A stretch of 55,598 nt of DNA from Leptolyngbyaceae cyanobacterium M33_DOE_097 (GCA_015296075.1 DVDV01000133.1:1-55598), one strand, 5' to 3'; positions 20,892 to 30,048 are shown, counted from the first letter of the stretch. Made by a program: numbers and translations. The notes: generated by a model not told the origin, from the letters alone.

Positions 20892-22802
20892 TTACTTCAC
20901 TAACGCCTTCACCTTGTTCATAATGCCGACGGGGTCGATGCCCTGGTAGGGGTGGTGCTCCCATAAGCCGCCGCAGCCTTCTTCATGGGTACCGAGGTAA
21001 GCATACTTAGGCGCATAGCCACGCTCCAGCAACCAGGTGCCAAAGCGACTCCCCAGACCAGTCTTGCGGTTAAAGCACTCAGCCACCAACACGAAAGGTG
21101 CTTTACCTAATTTCGCCATCATCTCTTCATCGACAACGTTTAATGTTGGCTTATTGATCAAACCAACATCAATCCCTTCCTGCTTCAAACGCTCAACGGC
21201 ATCTAAGGCACGATAGAGTGTGTCGCCAAAGCTGACGATGTAGCCAGCCGTTCCTTCGCGCACGACCTCATCTTTGCCAGGGGTAAACTGATAGCCAGCC
21301 CCATACAGCTCGTTACCACTTGCATCAAGTAAGATTGGGGTCTTCGAGCGGGTTGAGAAGACAAAACGTAGCCCTTCATTAAAGAAGATCGACTCAACAC
21401 AGGCTTTCATTTGATGAGCGTCGGCTGGGAAGTAGAGTTTGGTGTCGTAACCATCATCTAGCCCATTATCCGCAAACATGTTGTTGAGGCCGAAGTGGCA
21501 GGTGTTGTCTGCCATATCATCAATCCCAGAGTGGGAGAAGTGGCAGAGCAGGTTGGAGTAGTTCAACCGGGCCATCGTGATTTCTGAAATGCACATTTCG
21601 AGGAAAGCAGCGAAGGTGGCGAAGATCCCTTGCTTACCTTTTGCCATGCCAAAACCCGCGGCGGCGGAGATGTTACCGCGCTCCATAATCCCCGAGGGAA
21701 TAAACACCTCAGGATGAGCGTCGTGAATCTTCTTCAAGCCACAAGAGCCTTCCAGGTCGCTATCGATGACAAGTACGCTCTCTTTGCGTTCTGTTTCCGA
21801 CATTTTGCCGAGAATGCTGACGACGGCATCGCCAAAGACGTTGCGGTTAGAATCCCAGGTTTCACTAATGCCCAAGAAGGTATAAGTATTCTTAGGTTTC
21901 TGAATGTTATTGATGTAGTGGATCGCCGCCTGATACCCCCGCTTCTCTAGATAAGGGATAGCGAGCTTGACCGAAATCACATCGTGACCGTGGTTTGATC
22001 CTTCTAAACCATCAATGCCGGGGCACATGGGGCGCTTACAAATCACCGCGATCGCACCAGGTGTATTCACCGCTTCGCAGATAGCAGCGTACAGCGCATC
22101 AATATCTTCACCATTGACTTCGATGACCTTGACGCCATGACCTTCTAAGGTTCTCTTCACGCTGTAGCCAGGCAGATACTGAGACGGGTGCCCCGCGATC
22201 GTCACATCGTTGTCATCAATGATCAACTTGACATCGAGATGCTGAGCCACTGCGAGCCGAGCCGCTTCAGCGTCGTTTCCTTCTTGCTGAGAACCGTCAG
22301 AACCAAGACAAAAGACAGTCTTGCCAGGGTTAGCCAGTGCAACCCCGTTCACATAAGGCCACATGTGACCCAAACGACCAGAGCTAAACTCAACACCGGG
22401 GGTCAAGCCCAACTCTGGGTGACCTGGCAGTTTAGAGTTTGCTTCGCGATAGTGCATCAACTGCTCGGCAGGCATGTGTCCGCGCAGGACGGACATCAGG
22501 TATTGAGTGCCAACCCGGTGCCCAGCTTCATCAAAAAAGGTCGGCACAAACTTGTCAGGGTTCCCCCGAAACAGCGCATCTAAAATCATGACTTCAGGCA
22601 CTGTGTCATAGGGACCGCCTGTATGACCACCAACACCCCGGGCTGCACCTGTCACAGTGAAAAAGACGATCGCATCGCGGCAAAGCTGAATGTTGTGCTC
22701 TAGATCTGCCCGTTGCTCATCCGTCAAAGTGGGTTGAGAAGGATCGAGTACAAGCGGCTTGTAGGTACTGAGGTCGATCGGAAAGGTTTCTGTCGTTGTC
22801 AT
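20892..22802 (-). CDS. Divergent transketolase-like protein
   Basis: Thiamine-diphosphate enzyme of the transketolase superfamily, 636 residues from the ATG at 22802. It has an N-terminal TPP domain (SSGRLGHMWPYVNGVALA; GSDGSQQEGNDAEAARLA with the later DDNDVT in place of the usual GDG...NN), a central pyrimidine-binding domain (GIMERGNISAAAGFGMAKGKQGIFATFAAF) and a C-terminal domain (GLINKPTLNVVDEEMM). The histidine-rich phosphate and substrate loops of classical TktA are altered, so the substrate may not be a pentose phosphate. An in-frame ATG at 22832 is possible but less well placed. A perfect dyad lies 118-141 nt upstream. I cannot assign a pathway. Confidence 0.8.
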   Translation of the reverse strand: MTTTETFPIDLSTYKPLVLDPSQPTLTDEQRADLEHNIQLCRDAIVFFTVTGAARGVGGHTGGPYDTVPEVMILDALFRGNPDKFVPTFFDEAGHRVGTQYLMSVLRGHMPAEQLMHYREANSKLPGHPELGLTPGVEFSSGRLGHMWPYVNGVALANPGKTVFCLGSDGSQQEGNDAEAARLAVAQHLDVKLIIDDNDVTIAGHPSQYLPGYSVKRTLEGHGVKVIEVNGEDIDALYAAICEAVNTPGAIAVICKRPMCPGIDGLEGSNHGHDVISVKLAIPYLEKRGYQAAIHYINNIQKPKNTYTFLGISETWDSNRNVFGDAVVSILGKMSETERKESVLVIDSDLEGSCGLKKIHDAHPEVFIPSGIMERGNISAAAGFGMAKGKQGIFATFAAFLEMCISEITMARLNYSNLLCHFSHSGIDDMADNTCHFGLNNMFADNGLDDGYDTKLYFPADAHQMKACVESIFFNEGLRFVFSTRSKTPILLDASGNELYGAGYQFTPGKDEVVREGTAGYIVSFGDTLYRALDAVERLKQEGIDVGLINKPTLNVVDEEMMAKLGKAPFVLVAECFNRKTGLGSRFGTWLLERGYAPKYAYLGTHEEGCGGLWEHHPYQGIDPVGIMNKVKALVK

Positions 22803-22919
22803 AACTCGAAATTCCTGCTTAGTGGAGAGCAAAAAGGCAAAGTGCCCAGGTCAGAACAGTTACCACGTGCGATCGCGGTGAACCGCTGTTTGAGAGTGTA
22901 TCTCGCTTCAGGATACCGA

Positions 22920-22943
22920 ACTCTGTTATCTCCATAACAGAGT
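22920..22943. promoter_or_regulatory. Perfect 10-bp dyad upstream of the transketolase-like gene
   Basis: ACTCTGTTAT (22920-22929), loop CTCC, ATAACAGAGT (22934-22943). There is no T-run on either side, so termination is unlikely. It lies about 120 nt upstream of the transketolase-like start and about 92 nt downstream of the pentapeptide gene stop; a repressor or activator site is a reasonable guess. Confidence 0.5.
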
Positions 22944-23001
22944 CATTTAAAGTGATGAACTGATTTAGAGACGACGGACTTCATCAGAATAAAGACTTTG
23001 A

Positions 23002-23026
23002 CTACTAAATCAGCAAATCTTAGTAG
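23002..23026 (-). terminator. Weak hairpin after the pentapeptide gene
   Basis: CTACTAA (23002-23008) pairs with TTAGTAG (23020-23026) about 9 nt past the pentapeptide stop at 23035. On the minus strand a T-rich stretch follows (GTCTTTATTC). Low confidence. Confidence 0.35.
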
Positions 23027-23034
23027 AGATGTTT

Positions 23035-24033
23035 TTACCCTTCGTGGATTGATCCATCAGCCATTGTTGTACCGCTAAGAGTGGCACCACTTAAATTGGC
23101 GCTGCTCGTTTCGGCATTCACAAGATTGGCATTCGTCAGGTTGGCAAAGCGCAGGTCAGCCCGACCTAAATAAGCTTCAACCAGCATCGCCTCTTCTAAC
23201 TCTGCCCAACGCAAATCCGCTCGACTTAAATCAGCCCGATTGAGTCTGGCCTGCTTCAGTTTTGCCCGCACTAAAATAGCTCGGCTTAACTTCGCGTCAG
23301 TGAGATTGGCGATCGAGAGATTCGCTTGAGTCAGGTTAGCTTCACTAAAGTCAGCCCGTTGTAGTTTACCATCAAACAAATCTGCACTTGTCAAGTCAGC
23401 CGATTCTAGGCGAGCATCTGTTAAGAATGCGCCTCGGAAGCTTGCACCAAGCAGGTTTGCGCTGTTTAAATTAGCTTCATGTAGATTCGCTTCTTGTAAA
23501 TTCGCTCCCCGCAAATCCGCTTTTGACAAATCAGCTCCAGATAAATTCGCGCCTCGCAAATCCGCATTGCGCAAGTTAGCGCCTCTTAAATCTGCCCCTT
23601 CATAAACCCGCCGCTCAAACCGCAAGTTTGCCCCGCGCAGGCACGCACCTTGCAAATTCGCTCCAGCTAATTTCACTTCGCGCAAGTCAGTGCTGATCAG
23701 ATTGGCATCCAATAGGTTTGCTAGAGATAAGTTGGCATAGCGCAAGTCAGCTCCATAGAGAACAGCTCCGTGCAGGTCAGCATCTTGCAAATTTGTGTGC
23801 AACAGGTCGGCTTGACTCAGGTTCGCACCACATAAACGGGCTTTTGTTAGGTTGGCATGGCTGAAGTTGGCCCGGTTGAGATACGAAAAGACGAAAAGAG
23901 CGCCTGATAAATCACATTCTTGGAAATCAACGCCGATTAGATCAGTACCCGAAAAATCAGTGCCAGCAAGGCTCTCACCCCGAAAGTTGGTTTCTCCAGC
24001 TTCATACCGCAGTAGTAAATCACTCAGCTCCAT
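23035..24033 (-). CDS. Pentapeptide-repeat protein
   Basis: A 332-residue protein made almost wholly of A(D/N)LxX pentapeptide repeats, from about residue 12 to 320, which fold into a right-handed quadrilateral beta-helix. A break occurs around LRFERRVYEGADLRG (about 138-152), which may bulge the solenoid. No signal peptide and no transmembrane helix, so cytosolic. Its ATG at 24033 lies inside the end of the cyclase gene (14-nt overlap), so the two are likely translationally coupled. Solenoids of this kind act as scaffolds, and some bind gyrase, but nothing here points to a specific partner. Confidence 0.93.
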   Translation of the reverse strand: MELSDLLLRYEAGETNFRGESLAGTDFSGTDLIGVDFQECDLSGALFVFSYLNRANFSHANLTKARLCGANLSQADLLHTNLQDADLHGAVLYGADLRYANLSLANLLDANLISTDLREVKLAGANLQGACLRGANLRFERRVYEGADLRGANLRNADLRGANLSGADLSKADLRGANLQEANLHEANLNSANLLGASFRGAFLTDARLESADLTSADLFDGKLQRADFSEANLTQANLSIANLTDAKLSRAILVRAKLKQARLNRADLSRADLRWAELEEAMLVEAYLGRADLRFANLTNANLVNAETSSANLSGATLSGTTMADGSIHEG

Positions 24034-26299
24034 TGTTTGCTACGCCTGGATCAGAAGGAGGATTTGAAGAAACAAGCCAATCAGAAGTTGCGATCGCCTC
24101 CGACACAGGCGGAACATCTGGCTGGGTTTTGCCTGACAGGTCGGCTACATCAGGATTACTGTAACGGTTTGCCAGTTGACACGTCATCTCGTCAAGCCCT
24201 TGTAGTGCCGTTGGTGTGCTTTCTGCCATACGCGTTTCGGAGTTGTCAACCGGGGTAATATCCGTATCCTCGACGAGGGGGGGCACTGTTACAGGAATGC
24301 TGCCATGCACGTAGAAAAACCGGAGAGACTTGATCAGGCGAGTTGCCGTGTGGACGTACTCATCTGGATTGGGCTGCTTTCTAGCGGCGCGATAGAGCAA
24401 ATCTTCTAAATCAGTATAGGAGCGGCACTGGTTTAGGGTTTCACGTAAAAGACCATCTAAATCAATCGCTTTTAGATTGAGCCAGTCTTGATAAGAGAAT
24501 GTGAATTCACCTCGCAGGGCAGAAAATAGCAGAATCTTGGCACAGAGAGGATTCGCATTTCGCATGATGTCGAGGCGCGCATCAAACAAGCTAAACAATG
24601 GCTCTGCGACAGGAGTTTGATGGCTGCCTGCGGGCTGAGTGGCGGACATTTCTGCCACCGAGGATTCTGCTGCTGGAGGGGGTGCCTCAGCTGGAGCCGC
24701 TGGTAGTTCGTAGCCAGGGTAGAGCGGTGTCATGTGGCGCAGAATGGTATGCGCGATCGCCCCATATTCTGCTGGTTTGCTCAAGGTTCTCACGACCGAC
24801 CCCAGAGCTTCTTCAAGCTGCTTACCCGCTGGGGCAATTTGGTAAAGTTGCCGCACTAAGCTCTCAGTATTGAGATTGTTAAGGGCTGAAGCATTGTTTT
24901 CCCAACGGCGATCGCATAGATAGAGCATCAGCTTTTTGATCCGCAGCAGGTTTTGCTCTTGCTCTAATGCCGTACCCACTTCTCGGCAAATCTGACTTGG
25001 ATCTGGCTCAACTGGGGCGCTTGCTGCTGGCTCTTGTGGGGGAAGCGCAGGCGATTGCATGGTATGACTCGCTGGAGCCTCTGCCTGAGAGTGATAGAGC
25101 GGATAAAATTGCTGCAAAATGGTGTTCGCAACCAACTGATACTCCGCCGACTTGCTCAACGTTTGAACGAAGCGATCTAGGGTCGTCTGCAACCGCTCGG
25201 CAGTCGGAAATAAGTGATGTGCCTCAGCCACCAGGGTCGTCATTGACACCGCATTGAGTTGATCGGGGTTGCTTTCCCATTTGTTGCGGCAAACGTAATA
25301 GCACAGCTTTTTGATCCGCGAGAGGTTACTCGATCGCTCGATTGTTTGAGCCACTCGACTATATAGGGTTTCGGCCTCTGGTGAAACCACGTGAGGCATT
25401 TCGCGATGCGCTGTTACCTGCGTTGTTGATCCATCCAGCTCAACAGGTGTAGAGGTTGCTGGGTAAAGCCGCCCAGCTTCTGCCAAAATCAAATTTGCGA
25501 TCGCCCCATACTCGGCTGGCTTGCTCAGCGTTTTAACGGCACTGTGGAGAAAGTTTTGTAATTGGTTAGGGTTGGGGGCTAATTTAACCAGATCTTGCAG
25601 CAACCCATGTAGGTCTAAGCTGTTCAGCGAATTTGTATCGCTTTCCCAGACATTTTTGCAGGCATAGTAAATTAGCTTGCGAATCCGGAGTTGATTCTTA
25701 TTGTTCTGGAGGTTTTCGACGACTAGGCCGAGTGAGTCTTGAGGCTCCTCTTCTGGATGCAGTAAAACTTTGTAAGCGGGGACAACTTCGTCAATATTCT
25801 TAAGCTTGCGTGGCCCCAGAAATTGGGTTGTAATTTGCAGCCCATTTTTAACGACGTCGTAAACCGTTTGTGAAATAATAATGCCACCCGGGTCAGCTTC
25901 AGCTTGCAGACGGGCCGCAATATTTACGCCATTGCCCATCACATCAGTGTCGGTGATAAACATATCGGCCAGATGCACACCAATTCGATGTTTCAAGGAA
26001 TCTCGTTCAGAGAGAACGGCCGTGGCTTCACCAATTTTTTCTTGAATCTCAAGCGCACATTTCACCGCCCGAATGGCGCTAATGAAGTACATCAGCAGCC
26101 CGTCACCCGTTGACTTTAAAACGCGGCCCTCGTACTTTTCACAGACCTTCTGCATCAGCTTCAGATCACGCCGGATCAAGTCTAGGGTGTGGTCTTCATC
26201 CCGCGACATTCTGGCACTAAACCCAACACAGTCGGTAAAGACAACTGTGGCAAGTGTGCGATGTCCTCTTAGCTCAGATGATTGGGTGTTTGTTTCCAT
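24020..26299 (-). CDS. Class III nucleotidyl cyclase with four helical repeats
   Basis: A 759-residue cytosolic signalling protein. Residues 12-180 form a class III adenylate/guanylate cyclase domain with the metal-binding aspartates in VFTDCVGFSARM (D23) and KSTGDGLLMYF (D66), and the GNGVNIAARLQ helix with the catalytic Asn and Arg region. Downstream, a ~75-residue helical module recurs at about 205-280, 328-402 and 453-528 with the core R-I-(R/K)-K-L-x-x-Y-x-C-x-x-x-W-E and T-L-S-K-x-A-E-Y; a fourth, diverged copy is at about 587-665 (RKQPNPDEYVH). Pro/Ala/Glu-rich linkers separate them. I know no named domain for the module. The gene overlaps the pentapeptide gene, so the pair is a likely operon. 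Confidence 0.88.
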   Translation of the reverse strand: METNTQSSELRGHRTLATVVFTDCVGFSARMSRDEDHTLDLIRRDLKLMQKVCEKYEGRVLKSTGDGLLMYFISAIRAVKCALEIQEKIGEATAVLSERDSLKHRIGVHLADMFITDTDVMGNGVNIAARLQAEADPGGIIISQTVYDVVKNGLQITTQFLGPRKLKNIDEVVPAYKVLLHPEEEPQDSLGLVVENLQNNKNQLRIRKLIYYACKNVWESDTNSLNSLDLHGLLQDLVKLAPNPNQLQNFLHSAVKTLSKPAEYGAIANLILAEAGRLYPATSTPVELDGSTTQVTAHREMPHVVSPEAETLYSRVAQTIERSSNLSRIKKLCYYVCRNKWESNPDQLNAVSMTTLVAEAHHLFPTAERLQTTLDRFVQTLSKSAEYQLVANTILQQFYPLYHSQAEAPASHTMQSPALPPQEPAASAPVEPDPSQICREVGTALEQEQNLLRIKKLMLYLCDRRWENNASALNNLNTESLVRQLYQIAPAGKQLEEALGSVVRTLSKPAEYGAIAHTILRHMTPLYPGYELPAAPAEAPPPAAESSVAEMSATQPAGSHQTPVAEPLFSLFDARLDIMRNANPLCAKILLFSALRGEFTFSYQDWLNLKAIDLDGLLRETLNQCRSYTDLEDLLYRAARKQPNPDEYVHTATRLIKSLRFFYVHGSIPVTVPPLVEDTDITPVDNSETRMAESTPTALQGLDEMTCQLANRYSNPDVADLSGKTQPDVPPVSEAIATSDWLVSSNPPSDPGVANNGAE

Positions 26300-26958
26300 A
26301 CTTGTGGCTGAGAAGAGGGATTTGACAACCAGCAGGCAACTGACATCAAGCGCTAGGGAAAAAACGCAGTTTTGTCGCTTTTCGCACGCCTAAATGCGAT
26401 TTCCCTGTTAAGAGTACACCACGGAACTCCGTTCGCCTATGCCGTCTAATTACTAGATTGCCCTAAGGCTTCTCTTTTTGAACGACGAAACGTAAATCAA
26501 TTCGTTCTCCGCAAGTCTAAGCTTGAGATACAGAGGCGCTGACCAGAATTCCTGAGAAATATCTGGAGGGATGAAAAGCCGTTTTCAACTTAATCGTTGA
26601 TAGATGCTATGCCAACGGTATATGTGCCGCTTTGCAACATTTAAGTGATACAGTGCGGGGCACAATTTAACGATTTATCAAGGAACTACTGGCATTCGTG
26701 ACGATTTTCAAGCGAGAAATGTTGTTTGCCCGACTGACCGTCAAATTTCTCTGACAGCATTAAGCGCCGAGGCTGACAACATCAGAAAAGTGCGCGATCG
26801 CAAAAAAGTCCCGCGCCCATCATAAAAGATCTCCACGGCGATAAAATGCAACCGTTGCATCTTTAAGGATGGTGTTTAGCCGCAAGCTTGCGGACTCAAC
26901 GGGACTTGTGAAAGAAGGTTCCTATCTCTTTCTACATCAGCACAAACTGGTAACAGGT
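26300..26958. other. 659-nt non-coding gap with several dyads
   Basis: Lies upstream of the cyclase gene and downstream of aroB (both minus strand). Contains ATGCAAC-C-GTTGCAT (26846-26860), the 14-nt perfect palindrome CCGCAAGCTTGCGG (26880-26893) and GAGAAAT/ATTTCTC arms (26714-26720, 26745-26751). No ORF with a ribosome site and no tRNA seen. It may hold the cyclase promoter and aroB 3' structure, or an unannotated RNA. Confidence 0.5.
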
Positions 26959-28056
26959 CTAATTGGGTTGCATTTGGTGAAGCATGTGTTGAATAGTAGC
27001 TGTTGGCACCTGATCAACAATGGTTGCTACGCCAATTTGGGTTGGCAAAATAAACCGAACTTTGCCATCTTGCACTTTTTTGTCGGTTTGTAGAGCCGCA
27101 ACGATCGCGTCAATATCCAAACCGGAGGGCAACTGGGTCGGCAAGCCTGCTGTTTGGATCAGGTTTAGCTGGCGATCGCAGCTCGCTTGATCCCACAAGC
27201 CCATGCCAACGGCAATTTGCCCCGCCGCGACCATGCCAATGCCGACCGCTTCACCGTGATTGACCACTTTGTAACCTGTCAAGCTTTCAACTGCGTGCCC
27301 AATTGTATGACCGTAGTTGAGGATGGCGCGTAAGCCAGCTTCTTTCTCATCTTTGCTGACCACATGCGCCTTTGCCTGACAAGAATGGGTCAGAATGGCT
27401 TCTAATAACGATTCTGAAACCGCCGAAAATTGATTCAACCGTTTTGCGGCTTCTAACGCCTCAAATAACTGAGCATCCCAAATTACGCCATACTTAATCA
27501 CTTCTGCCATGCCAGCGCGAAACTCGCGGGCTGGAAGCGTCTTTAGTACCTGGGGATCGATCAAAACCAGGCGTGGCTGGTGAAACGCACCAATCAAGTT
27601 TTTCCCTTGGGGATGGTTGACGCCCGTTTTACCCCCGATCGCCGCATCCACCATTGCCAGCAGTGAGGTTGGCACCTGCACGACGTTGAGGCCGCGTAAC
27701 CAGGTAGCCGCCGCGAACCCGGTCATATCACCGATCACCCCACCACCCAAGGCAACAAAGGTAGACGATCGCTCAAACCGTTCAGCAAGGGCTGCGTCAT
27801 AAATCTTTTGGAGCGTTGCCGGGGTTTTGTAGCGTTCTCCGGCAGGCACGAGACACTGCGAAACCGAAAACCCAGCCGCCTGTAAGGATGCAATGGCGCG
27901 ATCGCCATAATGCTTAAAAATGCTTGGGTTTGATACTAACAGCACTTTGCCCTTGAGGTTTTGCTGCTGCATCGATTGCCCCAGAGCATCTAGACTGCCA
28001 GGCTCAATCACAATGCTGTAAGGGTGCTTGGGTAACTCGACCGAAATCGTAGGCAT
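26959..28056 (-). CDS. aroB: 3-dehydroquinate synthase AroB
   Basis: Second enzyme of the shikimate pathway, converting DAHP to 3-dehydroquinate with NAD+ and a divalent metal. The 365 residues match the family. Visible: NAD-binding [45 protein letters not shown] with the substrate-contacting Lys and Asn, the [10 protein letters not shown] block carrying the first zinc ligand Glu, and the two zinc histidines in [11 protein letters not shown] and [10 protein letters not shown]. The ATG at 28056 gives the expected N-terminal strand. Confidence 0.97.
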   Translation of the reverse strand: MPTISVELPKHPYSIVIEPGSLDALGQSMQQQNLKGKVLLVSNPSIFKHYGDRAIASLQAAGFSVSQCLVPAGERYKTPATLQKIYDAALAERFERSSTFVALGGGVIGDMTGFAAATWLRGLNVVQVPTSLLAMVDAAIGGKTGVNHPQGKNLIGAFHQPRLVLIDPQVLKTLPAREFRAGMAEVIKYGVIWDAQLFEALEAAKRLNQFSAVSESLLEAILTHSCQAKAHVVSKDEKEAGLRAILNYGHTIGHAVESLTGYKVVNHGEAVGIGMVAAGQIAVGMGLWDQASCDRQLNLIQTAGLPTQLPSGLDIDAIVAALQTDKKVQDGKVRFILPTQIGVATIVDQVPTATIQHMLHQMQPN

Positions 28057-28280
28057 GACGCTATTCTCAAAAAATCCACAGGGGCTAAAGGTCGGTCACC
28101 CCACTTAAGAGCAACCTGACTCTAAGCCTCATCTATTTACAGCTTAGGCTGTGATGGCGACGAAAAGAATAGAATCTAAAATCAGCAGAAATCGGGGATT
28201 CCAGAGTGCCCCCTTCTTTCAGTAAACTAAGACGAGGTCTAATTTTGTATCGTTTTAGTAATACTGTTGGAGAGTTTGCA

Positions 28281-28376
28281 ATGGCTGCAGTAGTTTCTTA
28301 CGTTTTTGGCCTGGGTGCTGCCTTTGGTCTCGCGATCGGTCTGTATTTTGGTCTCCGCTCAATCAAGCTGATCTAA
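28281..28376 (+). CDS. petL: PetL-like cytochrome b6f small subunit (31 aa)
   Basis: A 31-residue single-helix membrane peptide, too short for ordinary gene finders: hydrophobic helix (about residues 3-25) ending in YFGLRSIKLI. The tail with small basic cluster followed by KLI resembles the end of cyanobacterial PetL, a peripheral helix of the b6f complex, and the length fits (31-32). GGAGAG at 28269-28274 lies 6 nt before the ATG. A hairpin follows the stop. Other tiny thylakoid proteins of similar form exist, so the name is probable, not certain. Confidence 0.7.
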   Translation: MAAVVSYVFGLGAAFGLAIGLYFGLRSIKLI

Positions 28377-28389
28377 ATCTCAAGGCTTT

Positions 28390-28422
28390 CCAGTCGGGAT
28401 TGAGCTTTCACATCCCGACTGG
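28390..28422. terminator. Hairpin between petL-like gene and coiled-coil gene
   Basis: CCAGTCGGGAT (28390-28400) and ATCCCGACTGG (28412-28422) form a perfect 11-bp stem with an 11-nt loop, between convergent genes. There is no T-run, so it may be a 3' stability element as well as a terminator. Confidence 0.75.
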
Positions 28423-28438
28423 CAGCGATGCTGGGGGA

Positions 28439-29164
28439 TTAGCGAAGCCGGGTCGATTGCGAAGGTCGGTTTGGGCTTGTCGGCGAAGCTGAGGGGCGTC
28501 CGGGGTCAGTTGGGCTAGCAGGTGGATGGAGTTGCTGGCGGCCATTGCGAATCACCCGCAGCATCTCAGCTAATTGTGCTTCCATATCTCGCAAAACGCG
28601 ATCGGCATACTCATCGGCTCCTGCCTGGATCCCTTCGCACTCTAGCAAGGCCATGTGTTGCATGTCTTCTAATTCTTTTTGAGCCTGACGCCGCATTTGC
28701 TCGATCTCAGCGACCGTTTGTTGGCGCACAGCTTCGCATTCTTGCTGCACCTGCTGTCGCAGTTGTTGGGCTTGCATTTCAGCCTGACGTAAGATCCCCA
28801 TTTCATTGGTAATCTGAGCTGCCTGACGTTCTGCCGCCTCAATAATTTCCTGAGCGTATTGCTCAGCTTGCAGCAACAGCTCATCTCGGTGGTTTAGCAC
28901 CTCTTGGGCTTCACGAAATGCATCGGGTAGCCCAACGCGAACTAGGTCGAGCTGCCCCAACAGCTGCTCCTCATCAACCAGCGTCCAGCGAGTGATGATC
29001 AGGCGCGGGCTATCGAGAATCATTTCCTCTAGCCGATTGAGTTCGCGCTGAATGTCTATGTTTCGTGGTCGGGGGGAGTCTCCCCGATGCGATCCGTTAC
29101 TGTCGGATCCTGGCCGGGAGAATCCGCGATCAGAGCTGATACTGGCTGAATCTTCGCGTAGCAT
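28439..29164 (-). CDS. Coiled-coil protein overlapping coaD (241 aa)
   Basis: A long-helix protein: a disordered Ser/Arg-rich lead (1-35), then [33 protein letters not shown] (about 37-70), a Gln/Glu/Ala-rich coiled coil (about 90-210) with [22 protein letters not shown], and a Pro/Ser tail. DivIVA-like or ATP-synthase-b-like proteins look similar; I see no decisive motif. The start is uncertain: ATG 29164 lies 109 nt inside coaD in another frame, and a start nearer residue 37 would have to use a non-ATG codon or M48. Proximity to coaD suggests a transcript shared with it. Confidence 0.7.
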   Translation of the reverse strand: MLREDSASISSDRGFSRPGSDSNGSHRGDSPRPRNIDIQRELNRLEEMILDSPRLIITRWTLVDEEQLLGQLDLVRVGLPDAFREAQEVLNHRDELLLQAEQYAQEIIEAAERQAAQITNEMGILRQAEMQAQQLRQQVQQECEAVRQQTVAEIEQMRRQAQKELEDMQHMALLECEGIQAGADEYADRVLRDMEAQLAEMLRVIRNGRQQLHPPASPTDPGRPSASPTSPNRPSQSTRLR

Positions 29165-29631
29165 CGGTAGATATCCAGAGCAACATGAGAAGGGACAAGA
29201 TGATCAACGGTACCACCAAAGCGGGCAATCTCTTTAACAAGACTACTGCTTATGAAGCCGTATTCCGTTGAGGTAGCCAAAAACACCGTTTCAACCTGAT
29301 CTGAGAGTGTTTTGTTTGTGTGTGCCATCTGTAGCTCTAACTCAAAATCAGATAGCACCCTTAAACCTCTCAGTAAGATTTTTGCTTGACGCATTCTGGC
29401 GTAGTTAACGGTTAAGCCATCAAAACTGTCAACTTCAATGTTGGATAGATGCAAGGTTGAAATGCGGATTTGCTCAAGGCGCTCCGCCACGGTGAATAAT
29501 GGCTTTTTATTAGGGTTACGCAGCACCGCTACGACAACCTGGTCAAATAGACGACAACCACGCTCGATAACATCAAGATGCCCCAGAGTGATTGGGTCAA
29601 AGCTGCCAGGGTAAATCGCAAGCACACACAC
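29056..29631 (-). CDS. coaD: Phosphopantetheine adenylyltransferase CoaD
   Basis: Transfers AMP to 4'-phosphopantetheine in coenzyme A synthesis. Motifs: [21 protein letters not shown] with the HxGH-type [27 protein letters not shown] and the [14 protein letters not shown] pattern. The 191 residues exceed the usual ~160: the last ~30 ([27 protein letters not shown]) look disordered and are encoded in the stretch that overlaps the next gene. The extension may be a by-product of that overlap. Confidence 0.95.
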   Translation of the reverse strand: MCVLAIYPGSFDPITLGHLDVIERGCRLFDQVVVAVLRNPNKKPLFTVAERLEQIRISTLHLSNIEVDSFDGLTVNYARMRQAKILLRGLRVLSDFELELQMAHTNKTLSDQVETVFLATSTEYGFISSSLVKEIARFGGTVDHLVPSHVALDIYRCYAKIQPVSALIADSPGQDPTVTDRIGETPPDHET

Positions 29632-29735
29632 AAACCAAAGCTACTGACGCGATTATAGGAGATATTTCTATTTAGAAGGCTCCTATTGTTACATCTTGCG
29701 GAAACCCTTAGCATCTGCAAATCTACGATCTGTAA

Positions 29736-29930
29736 CATGCAATTAGACTTGATAAACTTGCTCAAACTCCGATTTTCTTGGGAAATCAGGCCATGCTTGC
29801 CGATAAAGTAGAACGACTCTTGGGTTAGAAAGTACAAGCTTATAAACTTTAAGATACCGCTGCTAAGCTTGCTGCCTATCAGCCGTTAGAGTTGTCTGTA
29901 GAGGACGAGTTGAGAAAGTTTAAGATTTAG
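29736..29930 (+). pseudogene. Possible decayed gene remnant
   Basis: One reading frame keeps a protein-like composition across two stops (29826-29828 and 29847-29849): LDKLAQTPIFLGNQAMLADKVERLLG, then a short piece, then AAKLAAYQPLELSVEDELRKFKI. The last part looks like a C-terminal helix pair. I do not recognise the parent family. A sequencing error cannot be excluded. Confidence 0.35.
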
Positions 29931-30048
29931 ATAGTCAAGGCAATCTTTGTTCGCAGTTTGGTGAAGAGTGGTTGTGCGATCGCGTGGCCTGAACAGGCCC
30001 ATTGTGTTTTTGCGTGGCAGAAAATCTCCGAAGTTTGGTTAATTGCCT

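Noticed and set aside
26869-27093. 74-codon plus-strand ORF at the aroB 3' end
   Set aside because: Its second half is antisense to aroB and it has no ribosome site.
29529-29837. 102-codon minus-strand ORF overlapping coaD
   Set aside because: Two thirds of it are out-of-frame within the coaD region or its leader; no family features.
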